A DNA stretch of 64,000 nt. Source: Psychroflexus halocasei. GTDB lineage: Bacteria; Bacteroidota; Bacteroidia; Flavobacteriales; Flavobacteriaceae. Below, piece by piece: positions 27,832 to 36,518 of this stretch. The DNA lies in assembly GCF_900107595.1 (NCBI RefSeq), contig NZ_FNQF01000005.1:186001-250000 (forward strand). Reading direction: 5' to 3'. The position numbers and the translations under genes are program-made. The notes beneath the pieces were generated by a model, which worked only from the letters and a program-made list of their open reading frames with translations, was not told the DNA's origin and searched no databases. Numbering within the stretch: the stretch's first letter is position 1; each line of letters opens with the position of its first letter.

Positions 27832-29308
27832 TGTTATTTTGGATTAGATCAGAAACAATTTGAGCTGATAACAAACATAGCGGAATTCCTCCTCCGGGGT
27901 GAACACTCCCGCCACAAAAATAAAGATTCTTAATTTGAGAAGTGAAATTTGCATGCCTTAGAAAACTAGAAAATTTTCCATGACTTGCCATTCCATATAG
28001 CGAACCTTGATGCGAGGAAGTTTGTTTTTCAATATCTTTTGGTGTCAAACAATGCTCTATTTCAATATACTTTTCGATATCTGTTTTTAAAACACGATTA
28101 ATTTTAGAAATGATTTGTTGACGAATTTTATGGATCATTTCTTCACTCAAGATTTTTCCATCAGCAGGGGCGTTTATCATAACAAACCAATTTTCACAAT
28201 TTTCAGGGGCATCTGTTTCAATTATTTTTGATGTGATATTGATGTAAACTGTCGGATCTTCATAAAATGCTTTTTGATTAAAAATGTGATCGAACTCTTT
28301 TTTGTAATCTTCTGAAAATAATATGTTATGTATGCCTAAATCTTTGAATTCTTTATTGATTCCCCAATAAAAAATAAGTGCTGAGCTTGAGCCTTCTTGT
28401 TTTAAATTTAATTTAGGCTTTTTGGCTTTTTTTAAAATAGTTTGATATGATTGATAAATGTCCATATTTGAAATAATGAAATTAGCTTTATGAATCTCAG
28501 AATTGACACGGACAGCTTTTGCAGTTTTTTGATCGAAGATGATTTCATCAACAGCCTGATTGAGATGTATTTTAATACCAACATCTTTGGCTAATTTTGT
28601 TAAGGATTGTGAAATATCGTGCATACCTTTTTCTGGTAAAAAGGTTCCGTCATACATTTCTAAATAAGGAATCATTGACATAATTCCTGGGGTTTTGTAT
28701 GGTGAAGATCCGTTATAAGTTGCGTAACGATCAAATAATTGAACGAGTTTAGGATTTTTAAAAGATGCCTTATTATGCTCGTGTAAGCTTTTGATTAAAT
28801 CTAATTTTTGAATATTTACAACTGCTTTGAGAGCTTTTTTATTTAAAAAATTACGAGATTGATGCAGCGAATTTTTTAGAAATAAATCTGCAGTTAACTC
28901 ATATTTATCTTTTGTGCTTTTAAGATAATGACTGATGTTTTGCTCATCTTCATCAAATATAGATGAAGCAGATTTCACAAAATCATCAGGGTCAGCAGGA
29001 GCTGTGAACTTTATGGCATCTTCCCAGAAATATCGACAAGTCTCGTTTTGTTTGGAATAATTAAAATATGTCTCAGGATTTTTTCCATGCAATTCAATTA
29101 ATTCCTTGACAAGATGAGGAAGCGTAAAAAGTGAAGGTCCTAAATCAAATCTGTATTGCTTATCTTGAAAAGCATGAATTTTTCCACCTGTGTAATCATT
29201 CTTTTCATAAATATCAACCTCAAAACCTTGTTTTCGAAGTCGTAAAGCACTAGCAATACCAGCAATGCCAGCACCAATAATAATTACATTAGGCTTTCTT
29301 TTTGGCAT
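27821..29308 (-). CDS. crtD: Carotenoid 3,4-desaturase, CrtD type
   Basis: A protein of 495 residues. The FAD-binding start is VIIIGAGIAGIASALRLRKQG, followed by the phytoene-desaturase-family motif YEKNDYTGGKIHAF and DLGPSLFTLP. The C-terminal FCGGSVHPGGGIPLCLLSAQ motif is also present. It is a second CrtI-family enzyme in this operon. Its divergence from the first and its position next to cruF indicate CrtD, which desaturates the 3',4' bond of 1'-hydroxylated ends. The assignment of which paralogue is CrtI and which is CrtD rests on similarity and context. It overlaps crtZ by 20 bases. Confidence 0.85.
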   Translation of the reverse strand: MPKRKPNVIIIGAGIAGIASALRLRKQGFEVDIYEKNDYTGGKIHAFQDKQYRFDLGPSLFTLPHLVKELIELHGKNPETYFNYSKQNETCRYFWEDAIKFTAPADPDDFVKSASSIFDEDEQNISHYLKSTKDKYELTADLFLKNSLHQSRNFLNKKALKAVVNIQKLDLIKSLHEHNKASFKNPKLVQLFDRYATYNGSSPYKTPGIMSMIPYLEMYDGTFLPEKGMHDISQSLTKLAKDVGIKIHLNQAVDEIIFDQKTAKAVRVNSEIHKANFIISNMDIYQSYQTILKKAKKPKLNLKQEGSSSALIFYWGINKEFKDLGIHNILFSEDYKKEFDHIFNQKAFYEDPTVYINITSKIIETDAPENCENWFVMINAPADGKILSEEMIHKIRQQIISKINRVLKTDIEKYIEIEHCLTPKDIEKQTSSHQGSLYGMASHGKFSSFLRHANFTSQIKNLYFCGGSVHPGGGIPLCLLSAQIVSDLIQNNNDN

Positions 29309-29753
29309 TTTTAAGCTCTCTTTTAAAATATTTTAATGGAGGAAATAGCATTCCGAAACATTCGCTATCCTCTTTACCTAGGTGTTTATGGTGCATTTTA
29401 TGAGCTCTTCTGATTCCTCTTGCATACCAATTGTTAGCATTTCTAAACATTTTAAATCTTTGGTGAATGAAAATATCGTGAACTAAAAAATATGCTAAAC
29501 CATAAGCCGCGATACCAGCGCCAACTGCAATAGCGTATGGATTTAGGCTGATAAACAGAGACATACTGATGAAGGCGTAAAAAACGAAATAAAAATCATT
29601 GCGTTCCCACCATGAATCGTGATCTTTCATGTGATGGTCTTTGTGTAAGAACCATCCGAAGCCATGCATGATATATTTATGTGAAAACCACGCCATAAAT
29701 TCCATAAAACAAAAAGTTGATAGGAAAGTGAGTATCAATAAAAAAATTTTCAT
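29289..29753 (-). CDS. crtZ: Beta-carotene 3-hydroxylase, CrtZ type
   Basis: A membrane di-iron hydroxylase of 154 residues that adds the 3-OH to the beta ring. The histidine clusters of the fatty-acid hydroxylase superfamily are all visible: HKYIMH, HKDHH, HDIFIHQRF and HKMHHKH. Four hydrophobic segments surround them. The length is typical for the family. It lies in the leftward operon between crtB (two bases apart) and crtD (overlapping). Confidence 0.94.
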   Translation of the reverse strand: MKIFLLILTFLSTFCFMEFMAWFSHKYIMHGFGWFLHKDHHMKDHDSWWERNDFYFVFYAFISMSLFISLNPYAIAVGAGIAAYGLAYFLVHDIFIHQRFKMFRNANNWYARGIRRAHKMHHKHLGKEDSECFGMLFPPLKYFKRELKNAKKKA

Positions 29754-29755
29754 AA

Positions 29756-30595
29756 TTAAATAAGATTTAATCTAAAAAAAACGTAAGATTTAGCGAGTAG
29801 ACCCGCTTTTTGATAATTTGAAACACGGATTCTTCTCTGTTGAATTTCTGAAGAAGGTGTGTTTTTAATTTTGTTTAATAATTTAGTATAATAAATGTAA
29901 GCCGTGTATACGCCAAGCTTTGCCTCTAATGGTAAATGTATAATACCGTTTAAACCAGCTTTAAAGTCTTCTTCTATTTCAATAATAATTTCATCCTTAT
30001 TTGAATCATCAAAAGCTTGAAGATTTAAATGTGGGAAATAACTTCGTTCTAAGCCTTCCATATCTGCTTTTAAATCTCTTAAGAAATTTATTTTTTGAAA
30101 AGCAGAACCTAAACGCATGGCACACTCTTTTAATTCATCATATTTATTTTGATCTCCCTTAACAAAGACCTTTAAACACATCAAACCGACAACATCAGCG
30201 GAGCCATAAATATATTGTTCGTATTCTTCTTTAGTGAGATAGTTCGATTTATGTAAGTCTTTTTCCATGCTATTCATAAATGAAATATAAAGATGTTCAG
30301 GGATTTCATATTTATGAACAGTTTCTTGAAAAGCATTGAGTATTGGGTTTAAGCTTATTTTATTTTCAATAGCATCATACATCTGCTTTTTAAAGTCATG
30401 AAAAAGCGTTTCTTTGTCATAATCATGAAATGAATCAACAATTTCATCAGCAAACCTTACAAATCCATAGATGTTGTAAATGTCTTGCCTGATAGATGGC
30501 GCCAGTAATCTTGTCGCTGTAGAAAAAGATGTGCTGTAAGATTGTGTTACCGTTTTACTACATCTTTTGGAAACGATGTCAAAAATTGATTTCAT
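29756..30595 (-). CDS. crtB: Phytoene synthase
   Basis: Condenses two geranylgeranyl-diphosphate molecules head to head to phytoene. It has 279 residues with both Asp-rich Mg-binding motifs: RFADEIVD in the first (DEIVD) and LRDLKADMEG in the second (DLKAD). YSTSFSTATRLL lies near the N-terminus. It overlaps the crtI stop by four bases, so translation is coupled. The GGPP synthase gene is not in this window. Confidence 0.95.
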   Translation of the reverse strand: MKSIFDIVSKRCSKTVTQSYSTSFSTATRLLAPSIRQDIYNIYGFVRFADEIVDSFHDYDKETLFHDFKKQMYDAIENKISLNPILNAFQETVHKYEIPEHLYISFMNSMEKDLHKSNYLTKEEYEQYIYGSADVVGLMCLKVFVKGDQNKYDELKECAMRLGSAFQKINFLRDLKADMEGLERSYFPHLNLQAFDDSNKDEIIIEIEEDFKAGLNGIIHLPLEAKLGVYTAYIYYTKLLNKIKNTPSSEIQQRRIRVSNYQKAGLLAKSYVFFRLNLI

Positions 30596-32058
30596 GATTG
30601 AAGACTTTTTAAAATGAGTTGAGAAACTAATTTTCCAGAAATTAAAGCAGGAGGAACTCCAGGCCCAGGAACTGTTAATTGTCCAGTGAAAAATAGTCCA
30701 TCTATTTTTTTGCTTTTGAGTTTTGGTCTTAAAAACGCTGTTTGTAAGAGCGTATTTGCCATGCCGTATGCATTTCCTTTATAAGAGTTATAATCTTTTA
30801 CAAAATCATTAACGCAATAGGATTTTTTATAAATAACGTGATCTTTAATTTTTTCTCCTGTCAATTTTTCAAATCTATCCATTATAATACCATAATATTT
30901 TTCTCTGAGTTCATTTGTATCTTCGAGACCAGGAGCTATTGGAACCAAGAAGAAGCCGTTTTCACAACCCTCAGGAGCCGTATCGGAATCTGTTTTTGAT
31001 GTGAAATTTGCATAAAACAAAGGTTCTTTAGGCCATTTTTTTGTGCTATAAATGCTGTCAGCATGTGCATCAAAATCGACATCAAAAAATAAATTATGAT
31101 GTTCAGCATTCTTTATTTTTTTATCAAAACCTAGATAGAATAAGAGAGAAGAAGGTGCAAAAACTTTTTTATCCCAATATGACTCTGAATATTGTCTGTA
31201 TTTTTCATCAAGCAATTGTTCGCTATGATGATAGTCGGCACCTGATAATATGATGTCAGATTCAATAATTTCATCATTAACTTTTATAGACTTAGCTTTT
31301 TTGTCTTCAATATTAATTTTTTGAACGTCAGAATTTGTATGAATTTTCACGCCTAAAGATTCAGCTAAATTTTGCATTGCTTGAACGACAGCAAAAAAAC
31401 CTCCTTTTGGGTGCCAAGTCCCTAAACCGAAATCAGCATAATTCATAAAGTTATAAAATGAAGGTGTTTCGCTTGGTTTTGCGCCTAAAAATAGAACAGG
31501 AAATTTAAGGATTTGCTTAAGGTTTTCACTCTCAAACTCTTTGTCTACATCTTTACTAACCGTACTGAAAAAAGTATTTAATTTTTTGATTGTTTCTGGT
31601 GTTACAAGTTCTAATGGAGATAAACCTGGTTTGTAAACAAGCTTTTCAATTGCAACTTTGTAATTATCTTGCGCTTCCTTAATAAATTTTTGAAGCTTGA
31701 TTGATGCACCTTTTTCTTCAGCTTCAAAAACTTCATATATTTCTTCAAAATTATCACCTATCTGAATTTTTTTTCCATTTTCAAAAATAACTTGATAACC
31801 AGGGTTTAGGCGTTCAAGTTGATAATAATCTGATGGTTTTTTATTAAAATCAGCAAAAAATCTTTCAAAAACATCAGGCATCCAATACCATGAGGGGCCC
31901 ATATCGAATGTAAATCCTTTAGCTTTGTGTTGTCTAGCACGTCCGCCAATGGTATCATTTTTTTCAAAAATGTGAACCTCATGACCAGCTTTAGCTAAAT
32001 ATGCTGCTGCTGCTAAAGATGAAAACCCAGACCCTATAATTGTTATTTTCTTTTTCAT
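30592..32058 (-). CDS. crtI: Phytoene desaturase
   Basis: Desaturates phytoene to lycopene. It has 488 residues with dinucleotide-binding start ITIIGSGFSSLAAAAYLAKAG, HIFEKNDTIGGRARQ and DMGPSWYWMPDVFE, and the bacterial-type CrtI C-terminal signature FTGQLTVPGPGVPPALISG. It is the first enzyme gene of the carotenoid operon, one base after the MerR-type regulator. Confidence 0.94.
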   Translation of the reverse strand: MKKKITIIGSGFSSLAAAAYLAKAGHEVHIFEKNDTIGGRARQHKAKGFTFDMGPSWYWMPDVFERFFADFNKKPSDYYQLERLNPGYQVIFENGKKIQIGDNFEEIYEVFEAEEKGASIKLQKFIKEAQDNYKVAIEKLVYKPGLSPLELVTPETIKKLNTFFSTVSKDVDKEFESENLKQILKFPVLFLGAKPSETPSFYNFMNYADFGLGTWHPKGGFFAVVQAMQNLAESLGVKIHTNSDVQKINIEDKKAKSIKVNDEIIESDIILSGADYHHSEQLLDEKYRQYSESYWDKKVFAPSSLLFYLGFDKKIKNAEHHNLFFDVDFDAHADSIYSTKKWPKEPLFYANFTSKTDSDTAPEGCENGFFLVPIAPGLEDTNELREKYYGIIMDRFEKLTGEKIKDHVIYKKSYCVNDFVKDYNSYKGNAYGMANTLLQTAFLRPKLKSKKIDGLFFTGQLTVPGPGVPPALISGKLVSQLILKSLQS

Positions 32059-32059
32059 T

Positions 32060-32956
32060 TTATAAGTTTAATGTCATTTCTGAAATGTCTCCAAAGGTTT
32101 TAAAGTTGGATGGTAATTCAATTTGATTTTCTGTAATTTCTTGAGTTTTTCTTCCTAGAATCCAATATTCTGATTTTTCTGGATTTATATAATCTTTAAT
32201 TTCATTTATATAATTTCCAATATCGTCAGGCTTTACTGTAAAGTAACTTATAAATACTGTTTTACTATATACAGATGAAAATAAGTGTAAATCCTTTTTA
32301 GGAAGAGATTGACCTAAAAATATCACTTTATAGCCATAAAGTAGTAACTCATAGTTGATGTAAAACAATCCGATGTCATGAACTTCTTCAGTCGGAAGAA
32401 ATAATACAAAGACCTTATCTTCTTTTTGAGGTTTTTCATGTTGCAGCTTTTCAATGTTAATGTAAAGCTTTTGTTTGACTAGAGTTGAAACAAATTGCTC
32501 GTGCGCAGGAGATATAGTTCCTATTTGCCATAAAAAACCAATTTCTTTTAATAAAGGAATAAAGACATTGTTGTAAATTTCTCTAAATGTATAAGTTATC
32601 ATTAATTCGTCATAAGTCCTTAAAAATAATGACTGATCAAAATTGAGCATTGCCAACTTCATTGATTTGACAGCCCTATTTGTATCGCTTCGGCTAACAG
32701 AAATATTTTGAACATAACTTGCGATCTCTTTATCAGATAATTTTGAAATTCTTGAAATCTTATATCCATGATCGTTCAGAAAAGTCACATTAAGTATTTT
32801 CTGAAGTCCTTTAATATCATAAGTTCTAATATTAGATTCAGTTCGATTTGGATTCAAAATCCCATATCTTTTTTCCCACATTCTAATTGTGTGTGCTTTT
32901 ACGCCACTGAGAGATTCTAAATCTTTAATACTGAAATTCTGTTTAATGTTTTCCAT
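32060..32956 (-). CDS. MerR-family regulator with cobalamin-binding domain (CarH/LitR-like)
   Basis: A protein of 298 residues from the ATG giving MENIKQNFSIKDLE; an upstream ATG would add five. The N-terminal MerR helix-turn-helix (about 8-70) has AHTIRMWEKRYGIL. A helical bundle and a Rossmann-like B12-binding domain follow. The lower-ligand motif ExHxxG is present (E191, H193, G196). In photoreceptor CarH the upper region reads W-H plus Wx9EH. Here W143 is kept but followed by Q, and the E153 partner is Q instead of H. Cobalamin binding is therefore plausible, while CarH-style light chemistry is doubtful. It heads the carotenoid operon, so it probably controls it. Confidence 0.88.
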   Translation of the reverse strand: MENIKQNFSIKDLESLSGVKAHTIRMWEKRYGILNPNRTESNIRTYDIKGLQKILNVTFLNDHGYKISRISKLSDKEIASYVQNISVSRSDTNRAVKSMKLAMLNFDQSLFLRTYDELMITYTFREIYNNVFIPLLKEIGFLWQIGTISPAHEQFVSTLVKQKLYINIEKLQHEKPQKEDKVFVLFLPTEEVHDIGLFYINYELLLYGYKVIFLGQSLPKKDLHLFSSVYSKTVFISYFTVKPDDIGNYINEIKDYINPEKSEYWILGRKTQEITENQIELPSNFKTFGDISEMTLNL

Positions 32957-32960
32957 GACT

Positions 32961-33067
32961 TTGTTTAACAATAGTCAAAATTATAAATAATTGTTTAATA
33001 TAAATACATAAATATGAAACAAAACAGTTAAATCTTGTTAAGGTTTTATCGAGTCATGCTTAAACAA
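32961..33067. promoter_or_regulatory. Regulator/carotenoid operon control region with TTGTTTAA repeats
   Basis: TTGTTTAA occurs at 32961-32968 and 32991-32998, and its reverse complement TTAAACAA at 33060-33067. The first copy is part of a near-palindrome, TTGTTTAACAA. On the minus strand a -7-like element (CAAAATTA on the plus strand, 32976-32983) lies between the first two copies, about 20 bases before the regulator ATG. The repeats are candidate operators for the MerR-type regulator (inference). Confidence 0.45.
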
Positions 33068-33078
33068 AATGATTTTAA

Positions 33079-33112
33079 TAAAAAAAAGCCACTTCTTTCG
33101 AAATGGCTTTCC
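33079..33112 (-). terminator. Terminator after map (minus strand)
   Basis: On the minus strand AAAGCCATTT pairs with AAGTGGCTTT around a CGAAAG loop and ends in a T-run (the A-run at 33079-33087 on the plus strand). It lies just past the map stop. Confidence 0.8.
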
Positions 33113-33129
33113 TACAAATTTTATTGTTT

Positions 33130-33933
33130 TTAAAATCGATACGGATCTTCTTCTTCGGTTGAAATACCTAATGCTTTATGTACATAATCAAAGGTTGAAA
33201 GTAATTTTGGCTTACCATCAACTAAAGCAACATCATGTTCAAAATGTGCGCTTGGCTTCATGTCAGCTGTTAAGATTGTCCATCCGTCAGGAAGTTGTTT
33301 GATATCTTTTGTGCCAAGATTAATCATAGGCTCGATAGCAACGGTCATTCCTTCAACAAATTTTTTACCTCGGCCTCTTTTTCCATAGTTTGGCATTTCT
33401 GGGTCTTCGTGCATTGTTTTTCCTATACCATGACCGACAAGTTCACGAACAACGCCATAACCATTTTTTTCAGCGTATTTCTGAATTGCAAAACCGACAT
33501 CGCCAACACGATTGCCAGGCTTGAACTGTTCAATACCCTTATATAATGAAGCTCTTGTGACTTCAAGAAGCTTATCAATTTCTGGGGAAACTACCCCAAC
33601 TTTAAAAGTATAAGCATGATCTCCATAAAAATTGTTTTTGAGTGCGCCACAATCTATCGATATAATGTCACCTTCAATCAATGGTTTATCATTTGGAATA
33701 CCGTGAACAACTTGTGCATTTGGACTCATGCAAAGCGAATTTGGAAAATCATAAAGACCTAAAAAACCTGGTATTGCACCATGGTCTCTAATAAATTCCT
33801 CTGCCAATCCATCTAGCTTTAAGGTTGTGACACCTGGTTTGACTTCTTTGGCAAGCATGCCCAATGTTTTAGAAACAATGAGAGCACTCTCACGCATTAA
33901 TTCTATTTCTTCTGACGTTTTTGTGATAATCAT
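33130..33933 (-). CDS. map: Type I methionine aminopeptidase
   Basis: Removes the N-terminal Met of nascent proteins. It has 267 residues with the five metal ligands: Asp in SIDCGALKNN, Asp in YGDHAYTF, His in LVGHGIGKTMHEDP, Glu in IEPMI and Glu in HFEHDVAL. The length is normal for the bacterial enzyme. It is the last gene of a leftward run and lies three bases after the HAD-fold gene. A terminator follows. Confidence 0.96.
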   Translation of the reverse strand: MIITKTSEEIELMRESALIVSKTLGMLAKEVKPGVTTLKLDGLAEEFIRDHGAIPGFLGLYDFPNSLCMSPNAQVVHGIPNDKPLIEGDIISIDCGALKNNFYGDHAYTFKVGVVSPEIDKLLEVTRASLYKGIEQFKPGNRVGDVGFAIQKYAEKNGYGVVRELVGHGIGKTMHEDPEMPNYGKRGRGKKFVEGMTVAIEPMINLGTKDIKQLPDGWTILTADMKPSAHFEHDVALVDGKPKLLSTFDYVHKALGISTEEEDPYRF

Positions 33934-33936
33934 CTA

Positions 33937-34362
33937 TTATTTTTTAAATAATGAGCTCAAGAAACCTTTCTTTGATTTTTCTTGAGCCTTGTTCTTAAGT
34001 TCGTCATTTTCACCGATGAGTTCTCTATAAATACCTCCCCATCCGTAAAAACCACCGATATTTCTATCATCGATAAAAATATCAGCATTAATTTTTCTAC
34101 TTATTTTTTCAGAATATTCTTCTTCTGGATAACTTTTATTTACGGCATAAAACTCAATGCCATTCTTCTTACAAAATTCAACAGCTTCATCTAAACTTTT
34201 ACCACTTCTATAAGTCCATAATATTAAAATATGACCTTGATCTTGAAGTTTTTTTAGAGTTTCAAAAGCAAACAACATGGGTTTACCTATACCAGGATAT
34301 CGATTTTCAACAATGGTTCCATCAAAATCGATGGCAAGAATTGGTTTATTAGGAGAAATCAT
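33937..34362 (-). CDS. Small HAD-superfamily hydrolase
   Basis: A protein of 141 residues. HAD motif I is AIDFDGTIVENRYP with both Asp residues. Motif II is likely the Thr in ILWTYRSGKSL, and the acidic motif is DIFIDDRNIGG. There is no cap domain, so the active site is open, which often means phosphatase activity on a large or polymeric substrate. The substrate is unknown. The basic C-terminal tail (about 120-141) is unusual for such a small enzyme. It lies 12 bases after the thioredoxin-fold gene and before map. Confidence 0.82.
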   Translation of the reverse strand: MISPNKPILAIDFDGTIVENRYPGIGKPMLFAFETLKKLQDQGHILILWTYRSGKSLDEAVEFCKKNGIEFYAVNKSYPEEEYSEKISRKINADIFIDDRNIGGFYGWGGIYRELIGENDELKNKAQEKSKKGFLSSLFKK

Positions 34363-34374
34363 ATTTATTAAAAA

Positions 34375-34923
34375 TTAAAAGTCGTAACTGTGCTTGTATT
34401 TTTGACCTGACATAATTTTATATAGATCTTCCTCTAAACTTTCAACAGCGTATTCAACAAAACGATTCATTTCTTGACCATTTTTATAAACAATAATTGT
34501 TGGGACATTGAAAACGTTTAGTTCTTTACGTTCTTTATCTGTGATGTTAGGAATTTGTTTACGTTGAGTGACACCAACGAGTTTAAGTTTTTCATGAGAG
34601 ATGTCAGCTTTGTCAAAAATCTTGATCAAACGCGGTAGTTCTCTCCGACTATCTGGACACCAAGTTCCAAGATAAATGCTGAATGTGATTTCGTCTAAAT
34701 CATCAATATTTGAAATTTCTTCAATGAATTTAGGCTTTGGGGAATATCTATCATAAACTGCATTATACCAACCTGCGTTGCGAGAATCCATTAATTCATC
34801 TAATGTAAACTCACCTAACATGAGTTCGTAACTTTGTTCTTTAGTTACTTTTTCTGAATTAATACTCGAAAATGGAGTTACTAAAAAAGCGATAAATGTT
34901 ACTAAAATACTGATACTTTTCAT
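34375..34923 (-). CDS. Secreted thioredoxin-fold protein with CPDS active site
   Basis: A protein of 182 residues with a signal peptide (MKSISILVTFIAFLVTPFSS) and a thioredoxin-like domain. The active-site position reads GTWCPDSRRELP, so the usual CxxC is CxxS. The cis-Pro segment FNVPTIIVYKNG is intact. A single Cys favours mixed-disulfide or peroxidase-like chemistry over full disulfide exchange. The ATG overlaps the gpmI stop by four bases, so translation is coupled. The physiological target is unknown. Confidence 0.78.
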   Translation of the reverse strand: MKSISILVTFIAFLVTPFSSINSEKVTKEQSYELMLGEFTLDELMDSRNAGWYNAVYDRYSPKPKFIEEISNIDDLDEITFSIYLGTWCPDSRRELPRLIKIFDKADISHEKLKLVGVTQRKQIPNITDKERKELNVFNVPTIIVYKNGQEMNRFVEYAVESLEEDLYKIMSGQKYKHSYDF

Positions 34924-36440
34924 GAGATAAGAGATTTTTGAGTCATTAATTTAGGTTTTTCAATTCCCATTAAGTCGAGAATTGTTGGCGCAATATCGCC
35001 TAAAATACCATCTTTTATTTGTTTAACATCTTGGTCAACTAAAATAAGTGGGACAGGATTTGTTGTGTGTGCAGTATTGACTGAGCCGTCATCATTTAGC
35101 ATTTTTTCGCTGTTTCCGTGATCAGCAATGATAATCATACTATAGTTTTCAGCTTCTGCAGCTTCAACTAAAGAACCAACACAATCATCAACTGTTTCAC
35201 ATGCTTTGACCGCAGCATCAAAATCACCTGTATGTCCGACCATGTCAGGATTTGCAAAATTGACACACATAAAATCTGCAGTTTGATCTTTTATTTCAGG
35301 AATGAGCTTGTCTCTAAGTTTATAAGCACTCATCTCTGGTTGTAAATCATAAGTTGCGACTTTAGGCGAATTGACTAAAATTCGTTTTTCATCTCTAAAT
35401 GGTTTTTCACGACCGCCAGAAAAGAAGAAAGTGACATGTGGATATTTTTCAGTTTCAGCAGCTCTAATTTGAGATTTGCCAGTGTACTCTAAAACTTCAC
35501 CTAAAGTTGCTTTGATATTTTCTTTTCTGTAAATGATATTGATATTTTTAAAACGATCATCGTATTGTGTCATTGTCACGAAATATAAAGGAAGAGATTT
35601 CATTTCAAATTCAGGAAAATCTTCTTGAGATAAAGCTTGCGTTAATTGTCTACCACGATCAGTTCTGAAATTAAAGAAAATAACAACATCATCTTTTTCT
35701 ATCTGACCATTTTTTTGATCGTCTAAATCAATTTTGATAGGTTTGATGAATTCATCACTCACATCATTTTCATAGCTTTTTTCAATTGCTTCAATAGGAT
35801 TTTTAGTGTGAACATTTGCTTTTCCTTGCGTTAAAAGGTGATATGCATTTGCAACACGTTCCCATCTTTTATCTCTATCCATTGCATAATAACGACCAAT
35901 AATGCTTGATAATTGTGCGTTGTATTTTTGAGAAAAATCAAGCACATTACTGATGAAATTTTTTCCGGAATGTGGGTCAACATCACGGCCATCAGTAAAA
36001 GCGTGAATGTACTTTTCATCAATACCATAGTCATCAGCTGCTTTGACTAAACCTTCTAAATGATTGATGTGCGAATGAACGCCACCGTCACTGACAAGAC
36101 CTATGAAGTGAACGGCTTTATTGTTTTCTTTGGCATAATTAAAGGTTTGCTCTAAGACAGGCTCGTTTTTTAAGGTGTCTTTTTCGACAGCCATATTGAT
36201 TTTTACCAAATCTTGATAAACAATACGACCAGCGCCCAAGTTCATGTGACCAACTTCAGAGTTACCCATTTGTCCCTCTGGAAGTCCGACGTTCAAACCA
36301 TCGGTTCTTAAAGTTGAATGTGGATATTTCTTATATAATTTATCAATGTTTGGTGTGTTTGCAGCATCAACGGCAGAGCCTTTTCCTGTTGGCGAAATAC
36401 CCCAGCCATCAAGAATTGTTAAGATTACTTTTTTGTTCAT
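34920..36440 (-). CDS. gpmI: 2,3-bisphosphoglycerate-independent phosphoglycerate mutase
   Basis: Interconverts 3- and 2-phosphoglycerate in glycolysis and gluconeogenesis with a phosphoserine intermediate. It has 506 residues of the alkaline-phosphatase superfamily. Motifs are LTILDGWGISPTGKGSA, GQMGNSEVGHMNLGAG with the catalytic Ser, DGRDVDPHSG, NFANPDMVGHTGD and IIADHGNSEKM for the metal ligands. It is full length. It opens a short leftward set with the CPDS thioredoxin, the HAD gene and map. Confidence 0.97.
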   Translation of the reverse strand: MNKKVILTILDGWGISPTGKGSAVDAANTPNIDKLYKKYPHSTLRTDGLNVGLPEGQMGNSEVGHMNLGAGRIVYQDLVKINMAVEKDTLKNEPVLEQTFNYAKENNKAVHFIGLVSDGGVHSHINHLEGLVKAADDYGIDEKYIHAFTDGRDVDPHSGKNFISNVLDFSQKYNAQLSSIIGRYYAMDRDKRWERVANAYHLLTQGKANVHTKNPIEAIEKSYENDVSDEFIKPIKIDLDDQKNGQIEKDDVVIFFNFRTDRGRQLTQALSQEDFPEFEMKSLPLYFVTMTQYDDRFKNINIIYRKENIKATLGEVLEYTGKSQIRAAETEKYPHVTFFFSGGREKPFRDEKRILVNSPKVATYDLQPEMSAYKLRDKLIPEIKDQTADFMCVNFANPDMVGHTGDFDAAVKACETVDDCVGSLVEAAEAENYSMIIIADHGNSEKMLNDDGSVNTAHTTNPVPLILVDQDVKQIKDGILGDIAPTILDLMGIEKPKLMTQKSLIS

Positions 36441-36518
36441 CTCTTTTTTTTGCTAAAATATGAATTATTCAAGAAAACTATCTTTAAGACGTGTTAACTT
36501 CGAGTGACAATAATCAAT

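Noticed and set aside
27821-29308. Second CrtI-like gene as a duplicate phytoene desaturase
   Set aside because: Its sequence diverges widely from the first copy and its position next to cruF fits CrtD better than a duplicate CrtI.
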